DNA of 64,000 bases from Pseudomonas sp. UBA6562 (GTDB taxonomy: Bacteria; Pseudomonadota; Gammaproteobacteria; Pseudomonadales; Pseudomonadaceae): contig NZ_DJJS01000006.1 of the NCBI RefSeq assembly GCF_002434265.1, positions 496,001 through 560,000 on the forward strand. Direction: 5' to 3'. The translations under genes and the position numbers were made by a program. Below, in pieces: positions 17,115-26,274 of this stretch. The notes under the pieces were generated by a model. It was not told the origin of the DNA. It did no database searches and saw only the letters and a program-made list of their open reading frames with translations. Each line of letters begins with the position of its first letter. Within the stretch, counting starts at the first letter, position 1.

Positions 17115-18676
17115 GGAGCATCCCGTTCGGCGAACAGCGCCTTGACGAAGGGTTCGGCCTCGAAGGTACGCAGGTCGTCGATGCCTTCGCCGACGCCGAT
17201 GAAGCGGATCGGCAGGTTGAACTGCTTGGCCAGGGCGAAGATCACCCCACCTTTGGCAGTGCCATCGAGCTTGGTCAGGGCCAGGCCGGTCAGTTCCACG
17301 CTCTGGTGGAAGTACTTGGCCTGGCTGATGGCGTTCTGCCCAGTGCCGGCATCGAGCACCAGCAGCACCTCATGGGGCGCTTCGGCGTCGAGCTTGCCGA
17401 TGACCCGGCGGACCTTCTTCAACTCTTCCATCAGGTTGTCTTTGGTGTGCAGCCGGCCGGCGGTGTCGGCGATCAACACGTCGGCGCCACGGGCCTTGGC
17501 GGCCTGCACGGCGTCGAAGATCACCGACGCGGAGTCGGCACCGGTGTGCTGGGCGATCACCGGAATGTTGTTGCGCTCGCCCCACACCTGCAACTGCTCG
17601 ACCGCGGCGGCGCGGAAGGTGTCGCCGGCCGCCAGCATGACTTTCTTGCCTTCGAGCTGCAGTTTCTTGGCCAGTTTGCCGATGGTGGTGGTCTTGCCGG
17701 CGCCGTTCACGCCGACCACCAGGATCACGTAAGGCTTGCTCTGCGAGGTCACGGTCAGCGGCTGCTCGACCGGGCGCAGCATGGCGGCCAGTTCTTCCTG
17801 CAGCGACTTGTACAGGGCGTCGGCGTCGGTCAGCTGCTTGCGCGCGACTTTCTGCGTGAGGTTGCGCACGATCACCGAGGTGGCTTCGACGCCGACGTCG
17901 GCGGTGAGCAGACGGGTTTCGATTTCTTCGAGCAGTTCGTCGTCGATGACCTTCTTGCCCAGGAACAGGCTGGCCATGCCTTCGCCGATGCTGGCGCTGG
18001 TCTTGGTCAGGCCTTGCTTGAGGCGGGCGAAGAAGCCGGGTTTGGAGGGCTCGGCGGCGGGGGTGTCCAGTGCCGGGGCGGGCGGCTCGACAGGAAGGGC
18101 GGTTTCGGAGGGCGCAGGCGTTGGAGCGGGGGTTGGCGCCGGTGCTGGGGTCGGAGCCGGTGCAGGCGTCGGTGCAGGCGCTGGAGTCGGAGCCGGTGCA
18201 GGCATCGGTGCAGGCGCTGGAGTCGGAGCCGGTGCAGGCGTCGGTGCAGGCGCTGGAGTCGGAGCCGGTGCAGGCGTCGGTGCAGGCGTCGGTTCAGGCG
18301 CTGGAGTCGGAGCCGGTGCAGGCGCTGGCGCTGGCGTCACAACAGGCGCTGGAGTCGGTGCGAGCGAAGGCGTGTCTTCACGCTCGGGAATCACAGGCGG
18401 CGCAGCAGGCTCCAAGTCAGGCACCAGGGCCACAGGCTCTTCGGCCACCGGCAACACCAGATGGTTGGCAGGCGCCTCGACGCCTGGCGCGACCTGCGGC
18501 TCGGGCACGACCGGGGCCGGCGCGCCTTCGACCGCTACGGCCTCATCGGCTGGCGGCTCGACGGCGCTGGGTTCGTCGGCGGCAGGTGCCTGCGGCTTCT
18601 TGCGGAACCAGCTGAACAGGCCTTTCTTCTGACCAGCCTCGGCCGGCGCTTTCTTGTCGTCGTTGGAACCAAACAT
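17111..18676 (-). CDS. ftsY: Signal-recognition-particle receptor FtsY with long Pro/Ala-rich N-terminal region
   Basis: A 521-residue SRP receptor GTPase that docks ribosome-nascent chain complexes at the inner membrane. Seen: N-terminal basic start with KKGLFSWFRKKP, an acidic/Ala-Pro A region, then the NG domain with GVNGAGKTTTIGKLA (G1), DTFRAAAVEQL, DTAGRLHT (G3), LTKLDGTAKGG (G4) and the closing FIGVGEGIDDL. The A region contains a Pro-Ala/Thr-Pro repeat tract (about residues 105-190) encoded by a 36-bp minisatellite. First gene of the ftsYEX set, divergent from the M16 genes. Confidence 0.98.
18145..18320 (-). repeat. 36-bp in-frame minisatellite inside ftsY
   Basis: The landmark CTGGAGTCGG (plus strand; first copy CTGGGGTCGG) recurs at 18145, 18181, 18217, 18253 and 18301. 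The spacing is 36, 36, 36 and 48 bases, the last unit carrying an extra 12-base half. Units are nearly identical and encode (PAPTPAPAPTPA)-type repeats, so copy number can change without breaking the frame. Confidence 0.9.
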
Positions 18677-18699
18677 GGAGACGGCTATCTCAAGGCAGC

Positions 18700-18721
18700 G
18701 ATGCGCCAGCGATGGCGCATC
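18700..18721 (-). promoter_or_regulatory. Perfect hairpin in the ftsY leader
   Basis: GATGCGCCA / TGGCGCATC form a perfect 9-bp inverted repeat around a 4-base loop, 24 bases before the ftsY ATG. There is no T run, so it is not an intrinsic terminator. Could be an mRNA leader hairpin or an operator; undecided. The rest of the 231-base divergent gap shows no gene. Confidence 0.55.
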
Positions 18722-18907
18722 AGGAATTCAATAGACGCAGAACAGACTATCTTCGATCCGACTGGTTCATGCGCAACGTTTTGTCTTAAAGGCCCACAGG
18801 CCAGAACGGCGACAGGCATGGTCGCCAGGCGACCGGATCAGTATCCTAGCACCTCCAGGCCCGCCGACGCTAAACCCTAGCGGGCCGCCGAACAGGTTGA
18901 ACCCCCT

Positions 18908-20263
18908 ATGAATGCTCTAGCCCGCCGCGCTGCCGGCCTGCTGCTCGGCACCCTTTGCTTGCCGTTCACCGCCCTGGCCGCCGACACTCAAGCCACCCAT
19001 GAATTCACCCTCGACAACGGCCTGAAAGTAGTCGTGCGTGAAGACCATCGCGCGCCGGTGGTGGTCTCGCAGATCTGGTACAAGGTCGGCTCCAGTTACG
19101 AGACGCCAGGCCAGACCGGCCTGTCCCACGCCCTCGAGCACATGATGTTCAAAGGCAGCGCCAAGGTCGGCCCCGGCGAGGGCTCGCGCATCCTGCGCGA
19201 CCTCGGCGCCGAAGAGAACGCCTTCACCAGCGACGACTACACCGCGTATTACCAGGTTCTAGCCCGCGACCGCCTGCCGGTCGCGTTTGAACTCGAAGCC
19301 GACCGCATGTCCAGCCTGCGCCTGCCGGCCAACGAGTTCGCCAAGGAAATCGAGGTCATCAAGGAAGAGCGGCGCCTGCGCACTGACGACAATCCCAGCG
19401 CCAAGGCCGTCGAGCTTTTCAACGCCATGGCCTACCCCGCCAGCGGTTACCACACGCCGACCATTGGCTGGATGGCCGACCTGGAACGCATGAAGGTCGA
19501 AGAGCTGCGCCACTGGTACGAATCCTGGTATGCGCCGAACAACGCCACGCTGGTAGTGGTGGGCGACGTTACCGTCGACGAGGTCAAGGCCCTATCGCAG
19601 AAGTACTTCGGCGCCATACCCAAGCGCGCCGTGCCGCCGGCCAAGCTACCGCTGGAACTGGCCGCACCGGGCCAACGCCAGCTCACCGTGCATGTCGCCA
19701 CAAAACTGCCGAGCCTGATCTTCGGTTTCAATGTGCCGGGCCTGGCCACTGCCGAAGACGCCCGCAGCGTGCATGCCCTGCGCCTGATTTCGGCCCTGCT
19801 CGACGGCGGCTACAGCGCCCGCTTGCCATCGCGCCTGGAGCGCGGCCAGGAACTGGCGGCCGGCGCGTCGAGCGGCTACGACGCCTTCACCCGTGGCGAC
19901 AGCCTGTTTTTCATTTCGGCGACGCCCAACGTGCAAAAGCAGAAAACCCTTGCCGATCTCGAAAAAGGTCTTTGGGAGCAGCTCGACGACCTCAAGAACA
20001 AACCGCCCAGCGCCCAGGAGCTCGAGCGCGTCCGCGCTCAGGTCATCGCCGGCCTGGTCTACGATCGCGATTCCATCAGCAGCCAGGCCAGCATCATCGG
20101 TCAACTGGAAACGGTCGGTTTGTCCTGGAAGCTCATCGACAGCGAACTGTCCGCCCTCGAACGCGTGACGCCCAAGGACATCCAGGAAGCCGCCCGCACC
20201 TATTTCACCCGCGAACGCCTGAGCGTCGCCCACGTACTGCCTGAGGAGTCCGCTCATGAGTGA
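18908..20263 (+). CDS. Exported M16B zinc peptidase, catalytic subunit
   Basis: A 451-residue insulinase/pitrilysin-family peptidase with a signal peptide (ARRAAGLLLGTLCLPFTALAA). Seen: inverted zinc motif HALEH (HxxEH, about residue 77) and a third zinc ligand glutamate 76 residues later in EVIKEERR, so it should be active. The NNATLVVVGDV block ends the first M16 half. It overlaps the next gene by 8 bases; the two subunits are expected to form a heterodimer in the periplasm, as in other bacterial M16B pairs. Physiological substrate unknown. Confidence 0.93.
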   Translation: MNALARRAAGLLLGTLCLPFTALAADTQATHEFTLDNGLKVVVREDHRAPVVVSQIWYKVGSSYETPGQTGLSHALEHMMFKGSAKVGPGEGSRILRDLGAEENAFTSDDYTAYYQVLARDRLPVAFELEADRMSSLRLPANEFAKEIEVIKEERRLRTDDNPSAKAVELFNAMAYPASGYHTPTIGWMADLERMKVEELRHWYESWYAPNNATLVVVGDVTVDEVKALSQKYFGAIPKRAVPPAKLPLELAAPGQRQLTVHVATKLPSLIFGFNVPGLATAEDARSVHALRLISALLDGGYSARLPSRLERGQELAAGASSGYDAFTRGDSLFFISATPNVQKQKTLADLEKGLWEQLDDLKNKPPSAQELERVRAQVIAGLVYDRDSISSQASIIGQLETVGLSWKLIDSELSALERVTPKDIQEAARTYFTRERLSVAHVLPEESAHE

Positions 20264-21734
20264 TCGCAGCGCACCGCGCCACACCTCTATCGGTGCCGGC
20301 CTGATCGCCCTGGCCCTGGCCGTGTCCGCCGTGCTGGCCAATCCGGCTCGGGCCGCCGACAGCGCCCAACCCGCCCAACCCGCCCTGCAATCGCTCGCCG
20401 AGCTCAACGGCAAGGCGCCCAATGGTCGCAAACTGAACGTGCAGGACTGGAAAACCGCCGAAGGCGCGCGCGTACTGTTCGTCGAAGCCCGCGAGCTGCC
20501 AATGTTCGACCTGCGCGTGACCTTCGCCGCAGGCAGCAGCCAGGACGCCGGCACCCAGGGTCTGGCGGCGCTGACCAACGCCATGCTCAACGAAGGCGTG
20601 AAGGGCAAGGACGTCACCGCCATCGCCGAAGGCTTTGAAGATCTCGGTGCCGACTTCAGCGGCGGCTCGTACCGCGACATGGCTGCGGCCAGCCTGCGCA
20701 GCCTGAGCGCCAGCGACAAGCGCACTCCGGCCCTGGCGCTGTTCGCCGACGTGGTGGGCAAGCCGACCTTCCCCGAAGACTCCCTGCAACGGGTCAAGAA
20801 TCAGTTTCTGGCCGGCTTCGAATACGAAAAGCAGAATCCCGGAAAGATCGCCAGCAAAGTCCTGTCCAGCAAACTGTATGGCAGCCACCCCTACGGCACG
20901 CCCAGCGAAGGTACGGCCGAAAGCATCCCCGGCATCACCCAAGCGCAATTGCGCGACTTCCACGCCAAGGCCTATACCGCGGGCAATGCGGTGATCGCGC
21001 TGGTCGGCGACCTCAGCCGCAGAGAAGCCGAAGCCATCGCCGCCCAGGTGTCGGCCAACCTGCCCAAAGGCCCAGCGCTGCCGGCCCCGGCCCAGCCGAG
21101 CGAGCCTAAGGCGAGCGTGCAGCACATCGACTTCCCGTCCAAACAGACCCACCTGATGCTGGCCGGGCTGGGGATCGACCGTAAGGATCCGGACTGGGCC
21201 GCGCTGTCGATGGGCAACCAGATCTTCGGCGGCGGTGCGTTCGGCACCCGATTGATGACCGAAGTCAGGGAAAAGCGCGGCCTGACCTACGGCGTGTATT
21301 CCTCCTTCACCCCCATGCAGGTGCGCGGCCCGTTCACCATCGACCTGCAGACCCGCGCCGAACTCAGCGAAGGCACGCTCAAGCTGGTGCAGGACCTGCT
21401 CGGCGACTACCTCAAAACCGGCCCTACGCAGAAAGAGCTCGACGACGCCAAGCGTGAACTGGCCGGCAGCTTCCCACTGTCCACCGCCAGCAATGCCAGC
21501 ATCGTCGGCCAACTGGGCGCGATCGGCTTCTACAACCTGCCACTGACCTGGCTGGAAGATTTCATGCAGCAGTCCCAGGCCCTTACCGTCGAACAAGTCA
21601 AGGCGGCGATGAACAAGCACCTGTCGGCCGACAAGCTGGTGATCGTCACCATCGGCCCGAAAGTGCCGCAGAAGCCCCTGCCGCCGCCCACCGAAAAACC
21701 CGCCGACCAGCCCCTGGGCGTACCGGAGCATTGA
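20256..21734 (+). CDS. Exported M16B peptidase, non-zinc partner subunit
   Basis: A 492-residue partner of the preceding peptidase. It has a signal sequence (GAGLIALALAVSAVLANPARAAD) but no HxxEH: the equivalent place reads GLAALTNAMLNEG. It retains the R/Y pair typical of the substrate-contacting subunit in VREKRGLTYGVYSSF. C-terminal tail is Pro-rich (PPPTEKPADQP). Its stop shares one base with the rsmD start, so peptidase pair and rsmD are in one transcript. Confidence 0.92.
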   Translation: MSDRSAPRHTSIGAGLIALALAVSAVLANPARAADSAQPAQPALQSLAELNGKAPNGRKLNVQDWKTAEGARVLFVEARELPMFDLRVTFAAGSSQDAGTQGLAALTNAMLNEGVKGKDVTAIAEGFEDLGADFSGGSYRDMAAASLRSLSASDKRTPALALFADVVGKPTFPEDSLQRVKNQFLAGFEYEKQNPGKIASKVLSSKLYGSHPYGTPSEGTAESIPGITQAQLRDFHAKAYTAGNAVIALVGDLSRREAEAIAAQVSANLPKGPALPAPAQPSEPKASVQHIDFPSKQTHLMLAGLGIDRKDPDWAALSMGNQIFGGGAFGTRLMTEVREKRGLTYGVYSSFTPMQVRGPFTIDLQTRAELSEGTLKLVQDLLGDYLKTGPTQKELDDAKRELAGSFPLSTASNASIVGQLGAIGFYNLPLTWLEDFMQQSQALTVEQVKAAMNKHLSADKLVIVTIGPKVPQKPLPPPTEKPADQPLGVPEH

Positions 21735-22333
21735 TGGCACGAACCACTCCCCCCTCCCGGCCGGCCGCTGCCAGCAAAGGCTCGGGCCAGCTACGCATCA
21801 TCGCCGGCGAGTGGCGCAGCCGCCGCCTCGCCGTGCCCGACGGCGAGGGCTTGCGCCCCACCCCCGACCGGGTGCGCGAAACCCTGTTCAACTGGTTGGC
21901 GCCGCACATAGAAGGCGCCCGCGTGCTGGACGCTTTCACCGGTAGCGGCGCGCTGGTGCTCGAAGCGCTGTCGCGCGGCGCCGAAAACGCAGTGGCCCTG
22001 GACAGCAACCCCGCCGCCATCGCCAACCTCAAGGATAACCTCGAACTGCTGCGCTGCCCGTGCGGGCAGATCCTGCAGACCGACGCCCTGCGCTACCTGC
22101 AAGGCCCGGCCAAGCAGCAGTTCGACGTGGTGTTCCTCGACCCGCCCTTCCATCAGGACTTGCTGGCCAACACCTGCGAACTGCTGGAGAGCCAGCAGTG
22201 GTTGCGCGAACAGGCGTGGATCTACACCGAGAGCGAGGCCGCGCCGTCCACCTTGCAGATGCCGGCTAGCTGGCGTCTGCACCGCGAGAAGAAGACCGGC
22301 CAGGTGCATTACGCGCTCTGGCAACGCGGTTGA
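21734..22333 (+). CDS. rsmD: 16S rRNA (guanine966-N2)-methyltransferase
   Basis: A 199-residue SAM-dependent enzyme that methylates G966 of 16S rRNA. Seen: IIAGEWRSRRLAVPDGEGLRPTPDRVRETLFNWL (family opening; shown here in parts: IIAGEWRSRRL and RPTPDRVRETLFNWL), SAM motif VLDAFTGSGALVLEALSRGA and catalytic FLDPPFH. The ATG is preceded in frame by a TTG codon but is taken as start by the overlap with the upstream stop. Adjacent to the ftsYEX/M16 genes as in other pseudomonads. Confidence 0.96.
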   Translation: MARTTPPSRPAAASKGSGQLRIIAGEWRSRRLAVPDGEGLRPTPDRVRETLFNWLAPHIEGARVLDAFTGSGALVLEALSRGAENAVALDSNPAAIANLKDNLELLRCPCGQILQTDALRYLQGPAKQQFDVVFLDPPFHQDLLANTCELLESQQWLREQAWIYTESEAAPSTLQMPASWRLHREKKTGQVHYALWQRG

Positions 22334-22487
22334 GCCTCCAGCGCAGAATCGGGTAGCCCTCGATCCTGCGTTGAAGCGGCAGGCGATCGAGCAAAGCCTG
22401 CCCTGTACTGACTTAATTAACGCTACCGCCTCCAGCGCATGACCGAAGCTGCTCCGCCTTGAATCCGCTCAAGGAGCACTTCGGCCC
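22334..22487. repeat. Gap with a 12-base direct repeat before the second M16 pair
   Basis: GCCTCCAGCGCA occurs at 22334-22345, right after the rsmD stop, and again at 22428-22439. A TTAATTAA run lies at 22413-22420. No gene is seen. The repeat could be chance or the trace of a small local rearrangement. Confidence 0.5.
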
Positions 22488-23801
22488 ATGCCTATTTCAC
22501 CAACCTCCAAGCTGCCCTTACAGCCCGCTACCGCCCCACCCCTCCAGCAGTTCACCCTCGACAACGGCTTCACCGTCATTCTGCTGGAAGACCACCGCGC
22601 GCCTTTGGTCACCGCTCAACTGTGGTACCACGTCGGAGGCAGTGACGAGCCGCTCGGCCAGGCGGGGTTGTCCCACGCGCTGGAGCACCTAGTGTTCGAG
22701 GGCAGCGAAAAACTCCCCCAAGGCCAGTACAGCCGCGTGCTGGCGCGCCTCGGCGCCGCCCCCCGTGCCTTCACCCTGGACGATGCCACGCTGTACCTGG
22801 CCACGGTGCCGGTAAACCGCCTGGAAATCGTCCTCGAAGCGCAGGCGGACATCATGGTCAACGCCCACCTGAGCGCGCAGGCCTTCGCAGGCGTGCGCAC
22901 GACCCTGATAAACGAATACCGCCTGCGCGTGGACAGCGTGCTCGACGAACAGGCCAACAAGCAGCACCTGCACTTGGCCCACGGTGCCAGCCCCTACGCG
23001 CGTTCACATCACGATGTGCTCGACGACCTCCAATCGCTGACTCTGGACAGCGTCAAGGCGTGGTATGCGCGCCATTACCATCCCAACAACGCCACGCTGG
23101 TAGTGGCGGGCGATCTGCAATTGGCGGCGCTGCGCGAGCTGGTCGAACGTCACTTTGCACCTCTGCCGAAGGCGTCGCTGGAACGCGCACTGCCCTTCCG
23201 GCATTCCGCCGCGCTGGGCGAACGCAGTCAGACCGTACGCCTCCCGGGCCTGCGCCCCGGCTTGGCGTTGAGCTTCAACGTACCCAGCCTGGGCAGCGCG
23301 GCCTCGGCGCAGGACGTGCACGCGCTGCAAGTGGCGCTGGCGGTGCTGAGCACAGGCACCAGTTCGCGGCTGTATGCGGCGCTGGTACGCGAGCGACCGC
23401 TGCTGCGCGGGGTGTATAGCGAGTTCGACTTGAACATGCGCGGCGACACCCTGCTGACCCTGCGCGCCTTGGTCAGCCCCGATCAAACCGTCCAGCACGC
23501 CAGCGAGCGTGTGTTGGCCCTCATCGAAGGCTTGAGCGACCAACTCGTGTCGCCTGCCGAGCTGCAACGCGCCAAAACCCAACTGTCGGCTGAACAGGTG
23601 TTTAGCCATGACTCGTTGCAACAGCGCGCCTACGACGTGGGCCGCCATGTGCTCGGCGGCGCCAGCCTGGCATCCCTGATGCGTGCGCGTCAGAGCCTCG
23701 AAGCCGTCAGCGTCCAAGACCTGCAACGCGTGGCCCGGCACTACCTGAATCGCGACCACCTGACCTTGACCTACTCGCAGCCGGAGGCCACGGCCCAATG
23801 A
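22488..23801 (+). CDS. Second M16B zinc peptidase, catalytic subunit, no signal peptide
   Basis: A 437-residue paralogue of the peptidase at 18.9 kb. Shared blocks include FTLDNGF, EDHRAPLV, GLSHALEH and HPNNATLVVAGDL. The zinc motif HALEH is intact and the third ligand glutamate lies 76 residues later in TTLINEYRLR, so it should be catalytic. Unlike the first pair, the N-terminus (MPISPTSKLPLQPATAPP) is not a signal peptide, which suggests a cytoplasmic enzyme. The stop overlaps the partner's start by four bases. Substrate unknown; processing of a small peptide (PqqF-like work) is one possibility but no peptide gene is adjacent. Confidence 0.88.
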   Translation: MPISPTSKLPLQPATAPPLQQFTLDNGFTVILLEDHRAPLVTAQLWYHVGGSDEPLGQAGLSHALEHLVFEGSEKLPQGQYSRVLARLGAAPRAFTLDDATLYLATVPVNRLEIVLEAQADIMVNAHLSAQAFAGVRTTLINEYRLRVDSVLDEQANKQHLHLAHGASPYARSHHDVLDDLQSLTLDSVKAWYARHYHPNNATLVVAGDLQLAALRELVERHFAPLPKASLERALPFRHSAALGERSQTVRLPGLRPGLALSFNVPSLGSAASAQDVHALQVALAVLSTGTSSRLYAALVRERPLLRGVYSEFDLNMRGDTLLTLRALVSPDQTVQHASERVLALIEGLSDQLVSPAELQRAKTQLSAEQVFSHDSLQQRAYDVGRHVLGGASLASLMRARQSLEAVSVQDLQRVARHYLNRDHLTLTYSQPEATAQ

Positions 23802-25198
23802 ATACCGATCAGCCCTCCCCCGCAACGAAGCAGGCATCGTCCTGCCCAGCCGCGCCAACCGACGACCCGCTCGACTTCGGCACGTTGGCCTCGGCCCAGC
23901 GTATCGACCTTGCGCAATTGCCTGCACTGGAACGCATCGTGCGTCGTTGGCAAACCGCCCACGGCAGCAGGGTCAGCTTCGTCGAGGCCCGCGAGCTGGA
24001 CATTCTCGACGTAGTGCTGCGCTTTGACGCAGGCAGCCGCCTGGACGGCGATTCGCCTGGCCTGGCCGCAGCCACCTTGTACATGCTCGATCAGGGCGCC
24101 GGCGACTACGACGCCCAAGGCCTGGCCACCGCACTGGAGGAGCTGGGCGCCCAGTTCAACCGGGAGGTGCATCTCGACCATGCCACGCTGTCATTGCGTT
24201 GCCTGGCTACCGCAGCGGTACGTGAGCCTGCCGTACACCTGCTGACCACCCTGCTCGGCCGCCCGCACTTCACGGCGCCGGCGCTGGACAAGATCAAGGC
24301 GCGTCTGCTCGCCCACCTGAGCCAGCTCGACGGTAATCCAGCCAGCGTGATGCAACGAGCGGTAATGACTCACGTTTTTGCCGACCATCCTTATGCAGCG
24401 CACGTCCACGGCACCACCGCTGGGGTTCAGGCACTCGCCGCGCAAGACCTGCACGCCTTCTACAGTCGTGCCTACAGCGCCAACAACGTCGAGATCGCCC
24501 TGGTCGGCAACCTTTCCCCCGACCAGGCCCAGGCATTGGCGCAGACCTTGAGTGATGCCCTGCCCCAGCACTGGGCCGCGTTGCCGCCAGCACCGCCGCA
24601 AACCTACGAAGCGACCCGCCGCGAATGGGCGGGCGTCGGCAGCACCCAGGCGGTGCTCGCCATGCCCTTACTGTTGCGGCCGGACGATGCCGACTATGAA
24701 GCTGTCCTGCTCGGGTGTGACGTCCTGGGTTCGAGTCTCGACTCGCGCCTGATGGGCGAGCTGCGTACACGCCGCAGCCTCACTTACAGCATCCGCGCCA
24801 CGCCTACCCTGTGGCGCGCAGGCGGCATGCTGAAAGTGGAATGGGACGTCGCTGCCGAATACGCCGAAGCCTCGCGGCGCCTGGTACTGGAGTTGATCGA
24901 CTGCCTGCTCGAGCAAGGCCCGAGTTCGGCGGAGCTGCTGCGCGTGCTCAACCTGCGCGTCGTGCAGCTACTGCTCAAGGCAGCACGCAACGACCAACGC
25001 GCCGCCTGGCTGACCGAGCATGGCCAGTGGGGCTTGCCCGCCGACTATCTGGCCGAGCACCTCGACCGGCTGGCTGCGGTCACACCGCAACAGGTGGCGC
25101 CTGCGCTACGGCGCTGGATCGACACACGGCGCATGAGCTTCTTCAGCATCGGACCGCGGGCGGCGCAACAGCGGTTGCCGGATCTGGACGACGCCTAG
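23798..25198 (+). CDS. Second M16B peptidase, non-zinc partner subunit, no signal peptide
   Basis: A 466-residue partner of the preceding gene. No HxxEH is present (the region reads GLAAATLYMLDQG) and the R/Y segment is kept in LRTRRSLTYSIRA. The N-terminus (MNTDQPSPATKQASS) is hydrophilic with no export signal. It is clearly related to the subunit at 20.3 kb (SFVEARELDILDVVLRFDAGS aligns with LFVEARELPMFDLRVTFAAGS). The two genes therefore look like an old duplication of the whole heterodimer, placed on the far side of rsmD. Confidence 0.87.
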   Translation: MNTDQPSPATKQASSCPAAPTDDPLDFGTLASAQRIDLAQLPALERIVRRWQTAHGSRVSFVEARELDILDVVLRFDAGSRLDGDSPGLAAATLYMLDQGAGDYDAQGLATALEELGAQFNREVHLDHATLSLRCLATAAVREPAVHLLTTLLGRPHFTAPALDKIKARLLAHLSQLDGNPASVMQRAVMTHVFADHPYAAHVHGTTAGVQALAAQDLHAFYSRAYSANNVEIALVGNLSPDQAQALAQTLSDALPQHWAALPPAPPQTYEATRREWAGVGSTQAVLAMPLLLRPDDADYEAVLLGCDVLGSSLDSRLMGELRTRRSLTYSIRATPTLWRAGGMLKVEWDVAAEYAEASRRLVLELIDCLLEQGPSSAELLRVLNLRVVQLLLKAARNDQRAAWLTEHGQWGLPADYLAEHLDRLAAVTPQQVAPALRRWIDTRRMSFFSIGPRAAQQRLPDLDDA

Positions 25199-25257
25199 CG
25201 GCACGCAAAGGCGGTGTTTCGTGGCAAGCTGCGCAGGCTTACCTGGAGCCTTTCGAC

Positions 25258-26265
25258 ATGCCCACCCGCACCGCCGCCTTCCGCCCCGCCACCGGCCTGT
25301 CCAACCCGCACCTGCAAACCCTCTGGGGCCCGCTGTGGCGCAAGCTCGCGCCCCTGCCGCGGGAGCGCGAGCGGCTGTGGCTGGCCGATGGCGACTTCAT
25401 CGACCTCGACTGGTACGGCCCGCACCAGGCCGAAGCGCCGCTGGTGCTGGTATTGCACGGTCTGACCGGCTCGTCCGATTCGCCTTACGTCAAAGGCCTG
25501 CAAGTGGCGCTCGGCGACCAAGGCTGGGCCAGCGTGGCGGTGAACTGGCGCGGCTGCTCGGGCGAACCGAACCTGTTGCCGCGCAGCTACCACTCCGGCG
25601 CCAGCGAAGACCTGGCCGAGATCATTGCCCTGCTGCATGCCAAGCGCCCGCTGGCGCCGCTGTATGCGGTGGGGTATTCCCTGGGCGGCAACGTGCTGCT
25701 CAAATACCTGGGCGAAAGCGGCAGCGCCAGCCAGTTGCAGGCCGCCGTGGCGGTGTCGGTGCCGTTTCGCCTCGACCAATGTGCCGACCGCATGGGCCAG
25801 GGGTTCTCCAAGGTGTACCAGGCGCACTTCATGCGCGAGATGCTCGCCTATGTGCAGAACAAGCAGCGTCACCTGCGCGCAGGCGGCCATCACGATGCGG
25901 TGCGGACCCTCGACGGCTTGGGTTCGCTGCGCAATCTCAAAACTTTTTGGGAATTCGACGGCAAGGTCACCGCGCCGCTCAACGGCTTTCGCGATGCCCA
26001 CGACTACTACCGACGCGCGTCCAGCGGCTTCTACTTAGCGGACAATCGCACGCCGACCTTGATCATCCAGTCTAGCGACGACCCCTTCGTGTTCACCCAC
26101 AGCCTGCCCGATCCCCAGGCGCTGCCGCCGCTGACGCAGTTCGAACTGCATCGGCGCGGCGGGCATGTGGGGTTCGTCGAGGGCAGCCTGCGCAAGCCCA
26201 GCTACTACCTGGAGCGGCGCATCCCGCAGTGGCTGCTGGAGGCGTTCGAGCATCCGCTCCAGTAG
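25258..26265 (+). CDS. YheT-family alpha/beta hydrolase
   Basis: A 335-residue hydrolase of the UPF0017/AB-hydrolase 4 family. Seen: FRPATGLSNPHLQTLWG opening, oxyanion strand LVLHGLTGSSDSPYVKGL, VNWRGCSGEPN, nucleophile elbow GYSLGGNVLLKYLGE and the C-terminal HRRGGHVGFVEG with the catalytic histidine. Members are esterase/lipase-like; the natural substrate is not known. Cytoplasmic, no signal peptide. 59 bases after the M16 partner gene on the same strand; converges on sseA. Confidence 0.93.
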   Translation: MPTRTAAFRPATGLSNPHLQTLWGPLWRKLAPLPRERERLWLADGDFIDLDWYGPHQAEAPLVLVLHGLTGSSDSPYVKGLQVALGDQGWASVAVNWRGCSGEPNLLPRSYHSGASEDLAEIIALLHAKRPLAPLYAVGYSLGGNVLLKYLGESGSASQLQAAVAVSVPFRLDQCADRMGQGFSKVYQAHFMREMLAYVQNKQRHLRAGGHHDAVRTLDGLGSLRNLKTFWEFDGKVTAPLNGFRDAHDYYRRASSGFYLADNRTPTLIIQSSDDPFVFTHSLPDPQALPPLTQFELHRRGGHVGFVEGSLRKPSYYLERRIPQWLLEAFEHPLQ

Positions 26266-26274
26266 CGTCTCGGG

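Noticed and set aside
18117..18345. CRISPR-like repeated pattern
   Set aside because: The 36-bp units follow one another without unique spacers and lie in frame in ftsY; it is a coding minisatellite.
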